Below are positions 18,698 to 28,439 of a stretch of 64,000 bases of DNA, piece by piece. This stretch comes from Sulfobacillus acidophilus DSM 10332 (GTDB taxonomy: Bacteria; Bacillota; Sulfobacillia; Sulfobacillales; Sulfobacillaceae): positions 2,046,001 through 2,110,000 of the forward strand of contig CP003179.1 in NCBI GenBank assembly GCA_000237975.1, in the 5' to 3' direction. The notes under the pieces are model-generated. The model did not search any database. It saw only the letters and a program-made list of their open reading frames with translations, and was not told the DNA's origin. A program made the position numbers and the translations under genes. Every line of letters starts with the position of its first letter. Position 1 is the first letter of the stretch.

Positions 18698-19882
18698 ATG
18701 CCACTGAATCCGCATCAAGTCATTCTCTATGCCGCCGATCCCGTCGACCTTTCGAGTGCTATGGCGGCGGCTGCCGTTACCGGCATCCCGCTCTGCCAAG
18801 TCACGGGCAATTTTGACGATGCCTGGATTTATACCGCCAGCGGCGACTACTTGGTCATTGCGGTCGGCGAGCCCGCGAATAACGCTCTTTACTATAACCC
18901 GTGCGGATGGGCCAATCCCGCCGGGGACAGTGCCGGTTTTACCCCGTTTGATTTGGCGGCGGGGCCCCGCGACACGCTTCCCGGACCCGACTGGTACGTC
19001 AATGCCGCCGGCCAAACCGCCTATCAATCGCTGGAGCTGGCCGCCGTCAACGCCTACTATGCCACGACCGGTACCCTGCTGCCCGGCATCACCCCCCCAA
19101 GCCCCATCAGCCCGACCATGACCTGTGCCGGTAGCCCCAATGTCTCTTGTCCCTGTGTTGGACTCTCTCCCCTGCCGCCGACCGGGATTTATTACGGCTC
19201 CGATTTGGGTACCAATGCCCTGCCGCCCATTAATTCCTGCGGCATGAGCTTTTACATCGGGCAAATGGGGGGCGGCACCGCCATCGGCACCAGTTCACCT
19301 TGCGGCTACACCATTTTCGGCAATTTTTCCAGTTTAGCCGCCCAAGCCGCCCTCAACAATCATGGCGCCGTCTATGGCTCCTGGTTTCTTCTGGGTCCCC
19401 GCTTTGCCAATGATTGTGCGGGAGCCGCCACACTGGCGGAGGCCGAGGATTGGGGCGTCCAGCAAGCCAACGCCGCCGTGGCCGCCGTCGGCCATTATGC
19501 CGAAATCAATCGCTTAACCGTCTTCGGCGACGTGGAGCCCGGCAGCTGGTCGGTTGATATCGCCCTCAATCAAGCGGTGATTTCGGGATTTATCCGGCAA
19601 ATTCAAGCGCTCGGTTGTCGGCCCGGCATTTATTCGGGCCCTTGCGCCTGGCAGGAGATAACCGGTTCCATGGCGTTACCGTGTGGCGTGGTCGTTTGGA
19701 CCGCTGAATTTAATTACGCAAGCCCGCCGGCCTGCCCGCCCCGCTTTATCCCGGAGCCCGACGCGCCGTGTCCGAGCTCCTATGAAGGCCCCCAAGGATT
19801 CGGCGGGATTCTGCCGAATATCTGGCAATATTATGCCTCCGATACCGTCGATTGGGATATCGCCGACGCCTTGCCGGAATAG
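18698..19882 (+). CDS. GH25/DUF1906-like glycoside hydrolase-fold protein
   Basis: 394 residues, start at 18698 behind AAGGATGGAG. The C-terminal half (from about 165) reads like the DUF1906/GH25 lysozyme-like TIM barrel: GIYYGSD, FGDVEPGSW with an acidic pair, GCRPGIYSGP, and the end NIWQYYASDTVDWDIA. The N-terminal 150 residues are unassigned and Cys/Pro-rich. No signal peptide is seen, although the family usually acts on cell walls, so export or function is uncertain. Divergent from the peptidase gene. Confidence 0.65.
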   Translation: MPLNPHQVILYAADPVDLSSAMAAAAVTGIPLCQVTGNFDDAWIYTASGDYLVIAVGEPANNALYYNPCGWANPAGDSAGFTPFDLAAGPRDTLPGPDWYVNAAGQTAYQSLELAAVNAYYATTGTLLPGITPPSPISPTMTCAGSPNVSCPCVGLSPLPPTGIYYGSDLGTNALPPINSCGMSFYIGQMGGGTAIGTSSPCGYTIFGNFSSLAAQAALNNHGAVYGSWFLLGPRFANDCAGAATLAEAEDWGVQQANAAVAAVGHYAEINRLTVFGDVEPGSWSVDIALNQAVISGFIRQIQALGCRPGIYSGPCAWQEITGSMALPCGVVVWTAEFNYASPPACPPRFIPEPDAPCPSSYEGPQGFGGILPNIWQYYASDTVDWDIADALPE

Positions 19883-19895
19883 GCGAAAACGGCTT

Positions 19896-21374
19896 CTATC
19901 GATAGACCGCCTCATTCCACTCTAACATCTGTCGAATCGAGGCCGCGGAACTCTCTCGGTTGATCACCACACACTCGATTCCGAGAGCATCCGCCCAGTC
20001 CTTTAATTGCTGACTGGTGACGCCGTAGGAAAAGACCGTATGATGGGCCCCGCCGGCATAAATCCAAGCCGCCGCCGATTCCTTGAGAGACGGGTGGGGC
20101 CGCCATAGCGCCCGCGCGACCGGCAGACGAGGCATGGGAGGAGGCGCAACGGCGGTGACTTCGTTCACCACCAGTCGAAATCGGGAACCCAAGTCCACCA
20201 AGGACGCCACCACCGCCTCGCCCGGTCGCGCATCAAATACCAACCGGGCCGGATCCTCCTTGCTCCCGATGGACAACGGCCACACCTCAATCCGAGGCGT
20301 CCCGTCGGCAATCGAGGGACACACTTCCAACATATGGGCACCTAAAATCGCCTCTTGCCCGGGTTCGAGGTGATACGTGTAATCCTCCATAAAAGAGGTG
20401 CCCTGAAAACGCGCCATTCGTTTGACGACCCGAAGCAGCGCGGCCGTTTTCCAATCCCCTTCGGCGCCAAAGCCATAGCCGTCGGCCATTAACCGTTGCA
20501 CCGCGAGTCCCGGCAACTGACGTAATCCATGTAAATCCTCAAACGTCGTGGTGACGGCATGAAATCCGCCATCCGCCAAAAAGTCCCGCAGCGCCAACTC
20601 CAGCCGGGCCTGATAGGCGACCGCGTTCCAACGATTCGCGTCATGTCGCACGTTATCGGCGACTTCATACGTCGACTGATAGAAATCCAGCAGGCGATCT
20701 ACCCGTTCATCGGCGACCCTGTTCACCCGTTCGGCCAAATCGCCGACTCCAAATCCTTTAACCGACCAGCCTAACCGGATTTGAGCCGCGACCTTGTCCC
20801 CTTCGGTGACCGCCACATCCCGCATGTTGTCCCCAAAGCGCGCTATCTTTAGCCGAAGGCTATCGCTTACCGCAGCCGCCGTATCCATCCAGCGGGCCAT
20901 GTCCCGGCGTAACTCCTGGTCTTGCCAGTGGCCCACCAACACTTTGCGGGGTGTCTTTAAACGGGCGGTCAAATGGCCAAACTCCCGATCGCCATGGGCC
21001 GATTGGTGCAGGTTCATGTAATCCATATCAATGGTATCCCAAGGGATGTCCCGGTTCATTTGGGTGTGGAGATGCAGCAACGGTTTTTGTAACGCCCTTA
21101 ACCCGGCAATCCACATTTGTGCGGGGGAAAAGGTGTGCATCCACACGATGACGCCGGCACAGCGGTCATCGTCATTAGCTTCCCGCAGAACTTGGCGGAT
21201 CCCGTCCGGGGTGGAAACGACCGGTCGGGCTATCACCGGATAGGGAAAAGCCTGATCCTGATTCAGATCGCGTACCATGTCGTCAATGTGCCGATTGATT
21301 TGCCGCAGGACCTCCGGCCCGTATAAGTGCTGGCTACCGGCAATAAACCAAAATTCATAGTCCGGAAATGACAT
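19896..21374 (-). CDS. araA: L-arabinose isomerase
   Basis: 492 residues, normal length. The start FPDYEFWFIAGSQHLYG is diagnostic. Catalytic Glu and His residues of the metal site fall in the region SFMEDYTYHL and GAHMLEVCP. It converts L-arabinose to L-ribulose in the cytosol. Last gene of the minus-strand run transporter-tatA-araB-araD-araA, 43 bp after araD. Confidence 0.97.
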   Translation of the reverse strand: MSFPDYEFWFIAGSQHLYGPEVLRQINRHIDDMVRDLNQDQAFPYPVIARPVVSTPDGIRQVLREANDDDRCAGVIVWMHTFSPAQMWIAGLRALQKPLLHLHTQMNRDIPWDTIDMDYMNLHQSAHGDREFGHLTARLKTPRKVLVGHWQDQELRRDMARWMDTAAAVSDSLRLKIARFGDNMRDVAVTEGDKVAAQIRLGWSVKGFGVGDLAERVNRVADERVDRLLDFYQSTYEVADNVRHDANRWNAVAYQARLELALRDFLADGGFHAVTTTFEDLHGLRQLPGLAVQRLMADGYGFGAEGDWKTAALLRVVKRMARFQGTSFMEDYTYHLEPGQEAILGAHMLEVCPSIADGTPRIEVWPLSIGSKEDPARLVFDARPGEAVVASLVDLGSRFRLVVNEVTAVAPPPMPRLPVARALWRPHPSLKESAAAWIYAGGAHHTVFSYGVTSQQLKDWADALGIECVVINRESSAASIRQMLEWNEAVYR

Positions 21375-21417
21375 AGGTCTCCTCCTTCGATGCGGACTTC
21401 TCGTGGCCGATTAGGGT

Positions 21418-22125
21418 CTAAGAGGCTTCCGGGGGCTGGCCGTAATAGGCGTTGGGGCCATGTTTGCGGTAATAATGGCGATCGAGAAGCGAACGCGGCA
21501 CCGAAGCCAAATGGGGATTTAACATCCAGGTATGATAGGCCATTTTGGCCACTTCTTCCAAAATGACCGCGTGATGCACGGCTTCCAGGGGATCGCGGCC
21601 CCAAGTGAACGGTCCGTGCCCATGCACCAACACCGCCGGTACCGCGAGCGGATCAGGGTTGCCGAGCGTTTCGACGATCACTTTGCCGGTTTCCCGCTCG
21701 TAGGCGCCTTGAATCTCGTCCGGCGAGAGTCGCCGGGTACACGGCACCGCCCCGTAAAAATGATCGGCGTGGGTGGTTCCTAGCGGCGGAATAGCGAGTC
21801 CGGCCTGCGCCCAACTGGTGGCCCAGGGCGAATGCGTATGGCAAATGCCCCCCAAGGTGCTGAAGTGTCGATATAAGACCAGGTGAGTCGGGGTATCTGA
21901 CGAGGGATTGCGATCCCCTTCAACCCGATGCCCGTCAAGATCCACCACCACCATATCGTCCACCGTGAGGGCGTCATAATCCACGCCGCTCGGCTTAATC
22001 ACCATCATGCCCTGGGACCGCAGAACCCCGGAAACGTTACCCCAGGTTAAGGTCACCAGCCGATGATGCGGCAACAACCGGTTGGCCAGTAAGACCGCTT
22101 CTTTCAGATCCTGTAATTCGGACAT
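21418..22125 (-). CDS. araD: L-ribulose-5-phosphate 4-epimerase
   Basis: 235 residues, class II aldolase fold. Visible motifs: [15 protein letters not shown], zinc histidines in [12 protein letters not shown] and in [10 protein letters not shown]. It makes D-xylulose 5-phosphate, joining arabinose to the pentose phosphate pathway. It starts one base after araB ends, so tightly coupled. Confidence 0.97.
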   Translation of the reverse strand: MSELQDLKEAVLLANRLLPHHRLVTLTWGNVSGVLRSQGMMVIKPSGVDYDALTVDDMVVVDLDGHRVEGDRNPSSDTPTHLVLYRHFSTLGGICHTHSPWATSWAQAGLAIPPLGTTHADHFYGAVPCTRRLSPDEIQGAYERETGKVIVETLGNPDPLAVPAVLVHGHGPFTWGRDPLEAVHHAVILEEVAKMAYHTWMLNPHLASVPRSLLDRHYYRKHGPNAYYGQPPEAS

Positions 22126-22126
22126 G

Positions 22127-23800
22127 TTATGCCTCCTCGTTTGCCGGCTGCTCCCGGTTCCGCCAAGCCTTTAAGTCATGCATGATATCCTGGCGGGTCT
22201 GGCCGAAGAATTCATAAAGTGTCCGATAATGGCGATAGAGAAGGTTATACGCCTCATGCCGGCTCACTCGTGGACGATAGGTGTGCCGGACGGGGGGCGC
22301 GAGTTGCCGTCCTAGACGCGCGACCAACCCGGCATCGCCCCCGGCGGCCGCCACCGCCGCAAACACGGCCGACCCGCGAGCAGGAATTTCCGACGAGTCC
22401 AGCACTTTTACCGGCAATCCGGTGACGTCGGCATAGATTTGCATCAACAACGGACTCTTGTGGGAAATCCCGCCCACCGCCACAATCTCGGTTACCGGCA
22501 CCCCATGCTCCACAAAGTTGTCGATCGTCCGCCGGGTGCCGAAGGCGGTCGACTCCAATAACGCCCGATAAATGTGCTCCGGCTTGGTGGATAAGGTTTG
22601 CCCGACCAGAAGTCCGCTTAATTCCGCATCGCCCAAAATACTGCGATTGCCGTTCCACCAGTCCAACGCGATGAGACCGGTTTCCCCCGGGCGGAGCGGC
22701 TCGGCCAACCGTTCGAGATAGGCGTAGATATTCAGGCCGGCCTGCGCCGCCTGATCGACATAGCTGGGCGGCACCGCTTGCTGGACAAACCAGGCATACA
22801 TATCCCCGACGGCCGCCTGCCCCGACTCATATCCGTAATATCCCGGCAAAATCCCGTCCGGGATAACCCCGGTAATCCCGGGTACGCGAATATCCTGAGA
22901 ACTTATCATTAAATTACAGATTGACGTACCGATGACCATGACCATGGGACCCGGCTCGGTGACGCCCGCGCCCACCATGGATACATGCGCATCCACATTG
23001 CCCACCGCTACCGTAACCGTGGTCGGAAGCCCTAACCGCCGGGCCATCGTCGGACTTAGCGTACCGGCGGGAGTTCCGACCGGATAAAACGTGTGACCCA
23101 ATTTTTCCCCCGGGTGCGTGAAATTGGGGTGGACGCGGGTGAAATACGCCAACGACGGAATGCCTTTTTGGGGATCCCAGAGCGCCTTATAGCCTGCAGT
23201 ACACGAATTTCGCATCAATTGGCCGGTGAGTTGCCAGACAATCCAATCGGTCGCTTCGACAAACCAGCGCATCGTGCGATAGGTCTCGGGATCGTCATGA
23301 AAGATTTCCAAGAGTTTGGGATAGTACCACTCGGAGGAAATACGCCCGCCATAGCGGGATAAAAAGGATTCACCCGTGTCGGCCGCCACCTCGGTTAACC
23401 GAGTGGCCCACGGTTGCGCCGCGTGATGCTTCCACAATTTGGGCCACGCATGGGGCCGTTTACGAAATTCCGGCAATCGGCAAAGCGGCGTGCCGTCCTC
23501 CAAAACCGGCAACACGGTACAGGACGTGGCATCCACCCCGATGCCGACGACCTGGTCCGCCGTCACCCGGCCCCGGCGCAACAATTCGGGAACGGCTTCT
23601 TCCAATACGTAAAGATAGTCGTCGGGATCCTGCAGCGCCCAATCGGGCGGCAGGATATGACCGCCCTCCGGCAACCGTTCATCCAACACCCCGTGAGGAT
23701 ATGGCACCTCGACGGCCGCCACCTCCTGCCCGCTATCCAGATCTAATAAGAGGGCCCGCCCGGATAATGTGCCGAAATCGACACCGATGGCATATGCCAT
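22127..23800 (-). CDS. araB: Ribulokinase
   Basis: 557 residues, FGGY kinase of the AraB length class. [17 protein letters not shown] is the N-terminal phosphate loop; YKALWDP and the [22 protein letters not shown]-terminal region (split here) are typical. It phosphorylates L-ribulose using ATP. The AraR-type operator at 23828-23844 is just upstream of its start, which has AGGAAACAGGTGAG before it. Confidence 0.97.
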   Translation of the reverse strand: MAYAIGVDFGTLSGRALLLDLDSGQEVAAVEVPYPHGVLDERLPEGGHILPPDWALQDPDDYLYVLEEAVPELLRRGRVTADQVVGIGVDATSCTVLPVLEDGTPLCRLPEFRKRPHAWPKLWKHHAAQPWATRLTEVAADTGESFLSRYGGRISSEWYYPKLLEIFHDDPETYRTMRWFVEATDWIVWQLTGQLMRNSCTAGYKALWDPQKGIPSLAYFTRVHPNFTHPGEKLGHTFYPVGTPAGTLSPTMARRLGLPTTVTVAVGNVDAHVSMVGAGVTEPGPMVMVIGTSICNLMISSQDIRVPGITGVIPDGILPGYYGYESGQAAVGDMYAWFVQQAVPPSYVDQAAQAGLNIYAYLERLAEPLRPGETGLIALDWWNGNRSILGDAELSGLLVGQTLSTKPEHIYRALLESTAFGTRRTIDNFVEHGVPVTEIVAVGGISHKSPLLMQIYADVTGLPVKVLDSSEIPARGSAVFAAVAAAGGDAGLVARLGRQLAPPVRHTYRPRVSRHEAYNLLYRHYRTLYEFFGQTRQDIMHDLKAWRNREQPANEEA

Positions 23801-23827
23801 GATGGCTCACCTGTTTCCTCTGTCGTT

Positions 23828-23844
23828 AAATGTCCGTACATAAA
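23828..23844. promoter_or_regulatory. AraR operator upstream of araB
   Basis: ATGTCCGTACAT in an A-rich context matches the AraR pattern (TTGTNCGTACAA in B. subtilis) and the site at 27217. It is 30 bp upstream of araB, so araBDA can be controlled separately from the transporter genes. Confidence 0.75.
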
Positions 23845-23938
23845 AATCTTCTCACAGGGGGCGAGACGGTACGGAATCTGCCGCACCCGCCCCGTCCCGC
23901 CCCCCTTAACTGGGGTTCACTCGCCGCCGTCTTCGTCC

Positions 23939-24145
23939 CTAACCGTCCTTCAGTTCGGAGTCGGAGGCGGCCGCCGGATTGACTTCAGGGGGTGCCACGT
24001 GCGTCCCGCTAACCGCTCCTTTGAAATCACGAATGGTCTGTCCCAACCCCTTACCTAGTTCCGGCAAACGTTTCGGTCCAAACACGAACACGGCGATAAT
24101 CAACAACACGATAAGGTGGGAGGGTGACAATAAATCTCCGAACAT
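23939..24145 (-). CDS. tatA: Sec-independent translocase subunit TatA
   Basis: 68 residues: short N-terminus, one membrane helix (LIVLLIIAVFVFGPKRLPELGKGLGQ with the FGPKRLPELG hinge), amphipathic helix and an acidic tail. Classical TatA/E. It follows the transporter ATPase gene by 17 bp and has an AAAGGTAGG site. Its presence in a sugar operon fits the Tat signal of the binding protein at 25975-27054. No tatC is in the window. Confidence 0.95.
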   Translation of the reverse strand: MFGDLLSPSHLIVLLIIAVFVFGPKRLPELGKGLGQTIRDFKGAVSGTHVAPPEVNPAAASDSELKDG

Positions 24146-24162
24146 GCTTTAGCCTACCTTTC

Positions 24163-24951
24163 TTAATAGCCGGTTCCGGTGGCCGAATCGCGATAATCGG
24201 CCATCACCAACCGCGTCAGCTCATCCACCGACGTTTCGTCCACGCGCCGATCGAAGGAAATTTCTCCCCTGCTCAGCCAATTGATCCGGTCGCATACTTC
24301 GAACACTTGGGCATAGTTGTGGGCGATTAACAAAATCGCGGTGTTAAAGCGCGTTTTTAAGTCCACCACCAAATCCAGAATCATGCGGCCTTCACGCGCC
24401 CCCATGGCCGCCAGGGGTTCATCCAGAATCAGTACTTTCGGATGCATGAATAGGCTTCTGGCCACGGCAATGGCTTGTCGTTGGCCACCCGACAAATATC
24501 CGACATCGGTTGTGACCGATGGTAATTCTAGTTTTAACGATTTCAGATATTCCCGCGTTTCGTGCTGCATCCGGCGATCATCCAGCAAGGGGAAAAATCC
24601 GAGGAGCTTTCGCACATGTTCCCGACGTAAAAACATATTGCGGTAGACCGGCAAATCGTTGACCAGGCCGAGATCCTGATACACGGTCTCAATGCCGTGG
24701 GCACGGGCATCATCGGGTGATCGGAAATGGACGGGCTCGCCGTTGAGGAAAATCTCCCCTCCGTCAGGGGCGTGAAAGCCGGTCAAGATTTTGATGAGCG
24801 TCGATTTGCCGGCGCCGTTGTTGCCGACCAACCCTAACACTTCGCCGGGATAGAGTCGCAAACTCACGTTCCGTAAGGCTTCCACCGGCCCGAAGCTTTT
24901 CCGGATACCGCGGGCTTCCATAATGGGCGTCACCGAAGCGGTTTGACTCAT
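24163..24951 (-). CDS. Sugar ABC transporter ATP-binding protein
   Basis: 262 residues, single ATPase domain: Walker A GNNGAGKS, signature LSGGQRQ, Walker B VLILDEPLAA. Sequence type resembles the XylG/RbsA N-terminal half, but it has one rather than two ATPase domains, so it must dimerise. ATG overlaps the permease stop in an ATGA. Energises import of a pentose, most likely L-arabinose. Confidence 0.93.
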   Translation of the reverse strand: MSQTASVTPIMEARGIRKSFGPVEALRNVSLRLYPGEVLGLVGNNGAGKSTLIKILTGFHAPDGGEIFLNGEPVHFRSPDDARAHGIETVYQDLGLVNDLPVYRNMFLRREHVRKLLGFFPLLDDRRMQHETREYLKSLKLELPSVTTDVGYLSGGQRQAIAVARSLFMHPKVLILDEPLAAMGAREGRMILDLVVDLKTRFNTAILLIAHNYAQVFEVCDRINWLSRGEISFDRRVDETSVDELTRLVMADYRDSATGTGY

Positions 24952-25958
24952 TGCCGTCCCCCCCTGACTCCCATCATCCGGATATTGAGAATCATGGCAA
25001 TGCCGATGGCAATGCCGAGTACGACGTCGAAGAGATAGGCGTTGACTCCCAGTAAATTCATCCCGTCATTGAGGGACGCAATCACGATCGATCCGATGAC
25101 CGCCCCCACAATCGTGCCCGAACCGCCCGTGAGCGCGGTGCCCCCAATCACCGCCGCGGCAATGCCCTGCAGCAGGATACTGGTGCCGCCGGCCAACGGA
25201 TCAATCGATTGCACATGAAAGGACTCTACAATCCCCACCAGCCCCCCGAGTAAGGCGGCCAAGACAAAATTCACCATTCGAATGCGATCCGTAGGAATTC
25301 CGACTTCCCGACTCCCCACGGCGTTACTGCCGACCGCAATAGTATAAATCCCGAACTTATTATGCTTGAGCAAGAAGTGCCAAACGGCCGCCACAATCAC
25401 GGCCCACCAGACAATCGCCCAAGGGGATGCCCCTAATAGTCCGGTGAGCCACCCCGATCCCGGGGTGGTGACCGGATAGCCGTTGGAAATCACCAGGGTA
25501 AGCCCTTTGACCGCGTACAACGTGGCCAGCGTGGCAATAAAGGACGGGACCTTGAGTTTCACATGCAATAACCCGTTGACCAAACCCACGGCCAATGCCG
25601 CAACCAATCCGGCGACCACCGCCAGAATCAGAGGCATGCCGGCTTGATAGGCAAAATACATGATAAAGGGGGAAAACGCGAAGACGTTTCCCACCGACAA
25701 GTCAATTTCCCCCAACACCATGACCATTACTTCCGCCACCGCGACAATGGCGATTTCCGCCGAGAGCTGAAAGACCACTTTGAGGTTGGCCAGGCTTAAG
25801 AACGAATTGTTCAGCAGTTGAAACACAATAATTAACAACACCGCCACAATGGCAATGCCGCTTTCCCGTTGCCGAAATATCCGACCGAGCCCCTGACCCA
25901 ACGTCTTTGGTGCGTGAGGGGCGGATTTTGTGTCGGTGCGTAATTGTTGCGACACCAC
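24948..25958 (-). CDS. Sugar ABC transporter permease
   Basis: 336 residues from a GTG at 25958 (GTG GTG TCG) behind GAGGGAG; an upstream extension would overlap the binding-protein gene. About ten hydrophobic segments and the BPD_transp_2 signature (EIDLSVGNVFAFSPF, GGTALTGGSGTIVGAVIG) place it with XylH/RbsC/AraH permeases. Confidence 0.92.
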   Translation of the reverse strand: MVSQQLRTDTKSAPHAPKTLGQGLGRIFRQRESGIAIVAVLLIIVFQLLNNSFLSLANLKVVFQLSAEIAIVAVAEVMVMVLGEIDLSVGNVFAFSPFIMYFAYQAGMPLILAVVAGLVAALAVGLVNGLLHVKLKVPSFIATLATLYAVKGLTLVISNGYPVTTPGSGWLTGLLGASPWAIVWWAVIVAAVWHFLLKHNKFGIYTIAVGSNAVGSREVGIPTDRIRMVNFVLAALLGGLVGIVESFHVQSIDPLAGGTSILLQGIAAAVIGGTALTGGSGTIVGAVIGSIVIASLNDGMNLLGVNAYLFDVVLGIAIGIAMILNIRMMGVRGGRQ

Positions 25959-25974
25959 AGTGCTCCCTCTTTCC

Positions 25975-27054
25975 CTAGATATTGGCCAGATCCAATTCCT
26001 TCGCGGTGCTGCCCTCAAACCGGCTTTCGGTCTTCAGATAGAGGCCGACATTTTTCTTGGTAATAAACTTAAGTCCGGTTTCCGTATCGTCTGGACTCAT
26101 TAAGCCGCCCGACAACTTGTACAAGTACAATTGCATAACCGGGTAAAAGCCTTGTTCATAGGGCTGCTGGTCGATGGTAAAGTCGAGGTAGCCGGTGTTA
26201 ATTAATTTCAGGGTCAACGGCAACAAGTCAAATCCCCCGGCATGCCACCCTTGAGCGGGCAGATTAAATTGCTGCATGACCTGTCCCACGCTCTGGGTGC
26301 TCCCGGCATCCACCGCAAACATCCCTTTAGCCGATTTATGTCCCAAGTACCAACTTTGTACCGCGCTCAATTCTTGTGAGACGAGCGCACCGGTGGCCAC
26401 CACGTCATACGTAATCGGATTACCGGCCGCTTTGATGGCCGCAATCGCCCCATCGATACGCGGCTGAATATTCGCCGAACCCGGCGTGGCGATGAAGAGG
26501 CCGATGTGACTGCCTGGCGGCACTAAAGAAAGAATTTTTTGCCCCATTTGTTGACCGGCTACATAGAGGTCTTGTCCAATATAAGACATGGCCGGGTTGG
26601 GCGAGACCGTCGCATTATACGCGACCACGGGAATGCCCGCCGCAATCGCTTGTTGAATCGGCCCGTTAAAGGCTTCGGGAGCGATAATCGACGTCGCGAT
26701 GCCGTCGGCATGACTCGCGATGGCGGTCTCGATGGCGTTAACCATCTCACTCACCTGGCTGGTTTCCGAACCGGTCCAAGAATACGTGCACCCGACCAAT
26801 TTACACGCGTCTTGAATGCCGTATTGGGTCGGTACGAAAAACGGATTGGTAGTCACATGATTGACAAACACAAAATGCCATTTCGGATGCGCGGGATAAT
26901 CCAAACCGCCGCCCGAAGCCGCCACACTCGTTGTACTTCCGCATGCGCTTAAAAGACCGCCCCCGACCAAAGTGGCGCCACCGACCAAGGCGCCCTTCAA
27001 AAGTCCCCGCCGGGATACCGGCCCAATAATCCCTTTGTCCTCCATTTCACTCAT
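25975..27054 (-). CDS. Tat-exported sugar-binding lipoprotein
   Basis: About 359 residues from the ATG at 27054 with a perfect AAGGAGGT site. The signal peptide holds SRRGLLKG, a twin-arginine motif, then a hydrophobic stretch and a lipobox LSACG, so it is a Tat-type lipoprotein. The mature part is a periplasmic-binding fold of the RbsB/XylF type (GQDLYVAGQQMGQKIL, AGGFDLLP). It binds the sugar, probably L-arabinose, for the permease. Tat export implies folding before export, and tatA lies in the same operon. Confidence 0.92.
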   Translation of the reverse strand: MSEMEDKGIIGPVSRRGLLKGALVGGATLVGGGLLSACGSTTSVAASGGGLDYPAHPKWHFVFVNHVTTNPFFVPTQYGIQDACKLVGCTYSWTGSETSQVSEMVNAIETAIASHADGIATSIIAPEAFNGPIQQAIAAGIPVVAYNATVSPNPAMSYIGQDLYVAGQQMGQKILSLVPPGSHIGLFIATPGSANIQPRIDGAIAAIKAAGNPITYDVVATGALVSQELSAVQSWYLGHKSAKGMFAVDAGSTQSVGQVMQQFNLPAQGWHAGGFDLLPLTLKLINTGYLDFTIDQQPYEQGFYPVMQLYLYKLSGGLMSPDDTETGLKFITKKNVGLYLKTESRFEGSTAKELDLANI

Positions 27055-27174
27055 AACCCCAACCTCCTTCACAAATTTGAGCCAAGACTTCATATGGTCG
27101 CACAATTCTGATTATGGATAAATGCGGTTATTTAAGGGTTTTTCACCCCCTACAGTTAGTTCGATTTTTGGCTC

Positions 27175-27203
27175 ATTGTACACTTGGCTGGCAGTCCAGT
27201 CAA
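27175..27203 (-). promoter_or_regulatory. Promoter of the arabinose transporter operon
   Basis: On the minus strand TTGACT (27203-27198), a 17-bp spacer and TACAAT (27180-27175) form a good sigma-A promoter 120 bp before the binding-protein start. The AraR operator lies 14 bp upstream of the -35. Confidence 0.7.
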
Positions 27204-27216
27204 TGTTTTCAATAAC

Positions 27217-27248
27217 ATTTGTACGGACAATTTAGGGTTTGATATACT
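27217..27248 (+). promoter_or_regulatory. AraR operator and araR promoter
   Basis: TTTGTACGGACAAT at 27218-27231 matches the AraR operator pattern. It overlaps a weak -35 (TTGTAC) placed 18 bp before TATACT (27243-27248) of the plus-strand araR gene, which indicates autorepression, and it sits next to the divergent transporter promoter. Confidence 0.8.
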
Positions 27249-27286
27249 AAAAGAAAAACTGACGCATTTAGTCAAGGAGTTTACCG

Positions 27287-28414
27287 ATGCCGCAACCACG
27301 CATTCCCCAATACATCACGATCGCTAACGAACTACGGCAAATTATTTTGCAGGGAGGGCAAGCCGGCGAACAGATTCCGACAGAAAGCGACTTGATGACG
27401 CGCTATGGGGTGAGTCGGCATACCGTACGCCAGGCCCTAAACCAGCTCGTCCACGAAAATCTCTTGGTTCGCGTGCCGGGGCGTGGCACCTTTGTGGCGG
27501 AGCCGCCCCCGTCAATCCCGGCCCCCACGGCCACCCAGAACTTGGTCGCCGTCATCATGACCTATATTTCGGATTACATTTTCCCCTCGATAATCAGGGG
27601 CATCGAGAGACAACTCCGCGAACACGGATTTAATCTCTTATTGCTCAGTACCCAGAACCAATTTGACCTCGAGCGCCGAGCGCTGGAAACGGCATTGGCC
27701 CAAGGGTGCCGCGGCATCATTTTTGAACCGGTCAAAAGCACCATGCCGAATCCTAACCGGGATCTGTACCAACACATTTATGCCGAGGGCTTGCCGGTGG
27801 TCATGTTGCATGCGGAACCCGCGGGCTTTCCGGCCTTTCATACCATCTTGTTTGACGACTTGGCCGGCGCCCAGCTCATCACCGAGCACGTGCTGTCGCA
27901 AGGCCACCGGGCCCTAGGCGGGATCTTTAAAATTGACGACAAGCAGGGCGTATCCCGGTTGAAAGGATACATCGCCGCGTTAAATCACCGTCATCTGGCG
28001 TTTAACCCGGATACCGTCTCGTTATTTACCACCGAATCGAAAGATATTGTCACGAAAGAATATGTCCGGGCGCGCTTCGGGGAGCGGGCGGATTCCCCGA
28101 CCGCGGTCGTCTGCTATAACGACGATATTGCCGTTCGCCTGGTTAAAAGCCTGCGGGCGGCCGGGCTCAGGGTGCCTGCCGATGTGTCCGTCGTCGGATT
28201 TGACGATTCGCCGTTGGCCACCGTGACCCACCCCGAACTGACGACCATTCGCCATCCGCAGGAAAAGATGGGGCGGTTGGCCGCCGACGACTTATTGCGG
28301 ATGATTCAGGAAAACCCGCCGCGAGCACAGGAAGGCACACGGATCGTATTACCCGCCGATCTCGTCGTCCGCCACTCGGTGGCCGCTATTCGCTTGTCGG
28401 GCAAAATGGCGTAG
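27287..28414 (+). CDS. araR: Arabinose repressor AraR (GntR head, LacI-type sensor)
   Basis: 375 residues. Residues 1-75 are a GntR winged helix (PTESDLMTRYGVSRHTVRQALNQLV, split over the helix pair); residues about 85-370 are a LacI-type sugar-binding domain (VVCYNDDIAVRLV, VSVVGFDDSPLA). This hybrid layout is that of B. subtilis AraR, which releases DNA on binding L-arabinose. It is transcribed divergently from the arabinose operon, with AraR-like sites at 27217 and 23828. Confidence 0.95.
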   Translation: MPQPRIPQYITIANELRQIILQGGQAGEQIPTESDLMTRYGVSRHTVRQALNQLVHENLLVRVPGRGTFVAEPPPSIPAPTATQNLVAVIMTYISDYIFPSIIRGIERQLREHGFNLLLLSTQNQFDLERRALETALAQGCRGIIFEPVKSTMPNPNRDLYQHIYAEGLPVVMLHAEPAGFPAFHTILFDDLAGAQLITEHVLSQGHRALGGIFKIDDKQGVSRLKGYIAALNHRHLAFNPDTVSLFTTESKDIVTKEYVRARFGERADSPTAVVCYNDDIAVRLVKSLRAAGLRVPADVSVVGFDDSPLATVTHPELTTIRHPQEKMGRLAADDLLRMIQENPPRAQEGTRIVLPADLVVRHSVAAIRLSGKMA

Positions 28415-28418
28415 GGCT

Positions 28419-28428
28419 GTCCGGACAT
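28419..28428. promoter_or_regulatory. TGTCCGGACA palindrome behind araR
   Basis: A perfect 10-bp palindrome matching the core TGTNCGNACA of the two AraR sites, 4 bp after the araR stop and between convergent genes. It may be an auxiliary AraR site for looping, or chance. Confidence 0.35.
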
Positions 28429-28439
28429 TTAAGGGAGTC

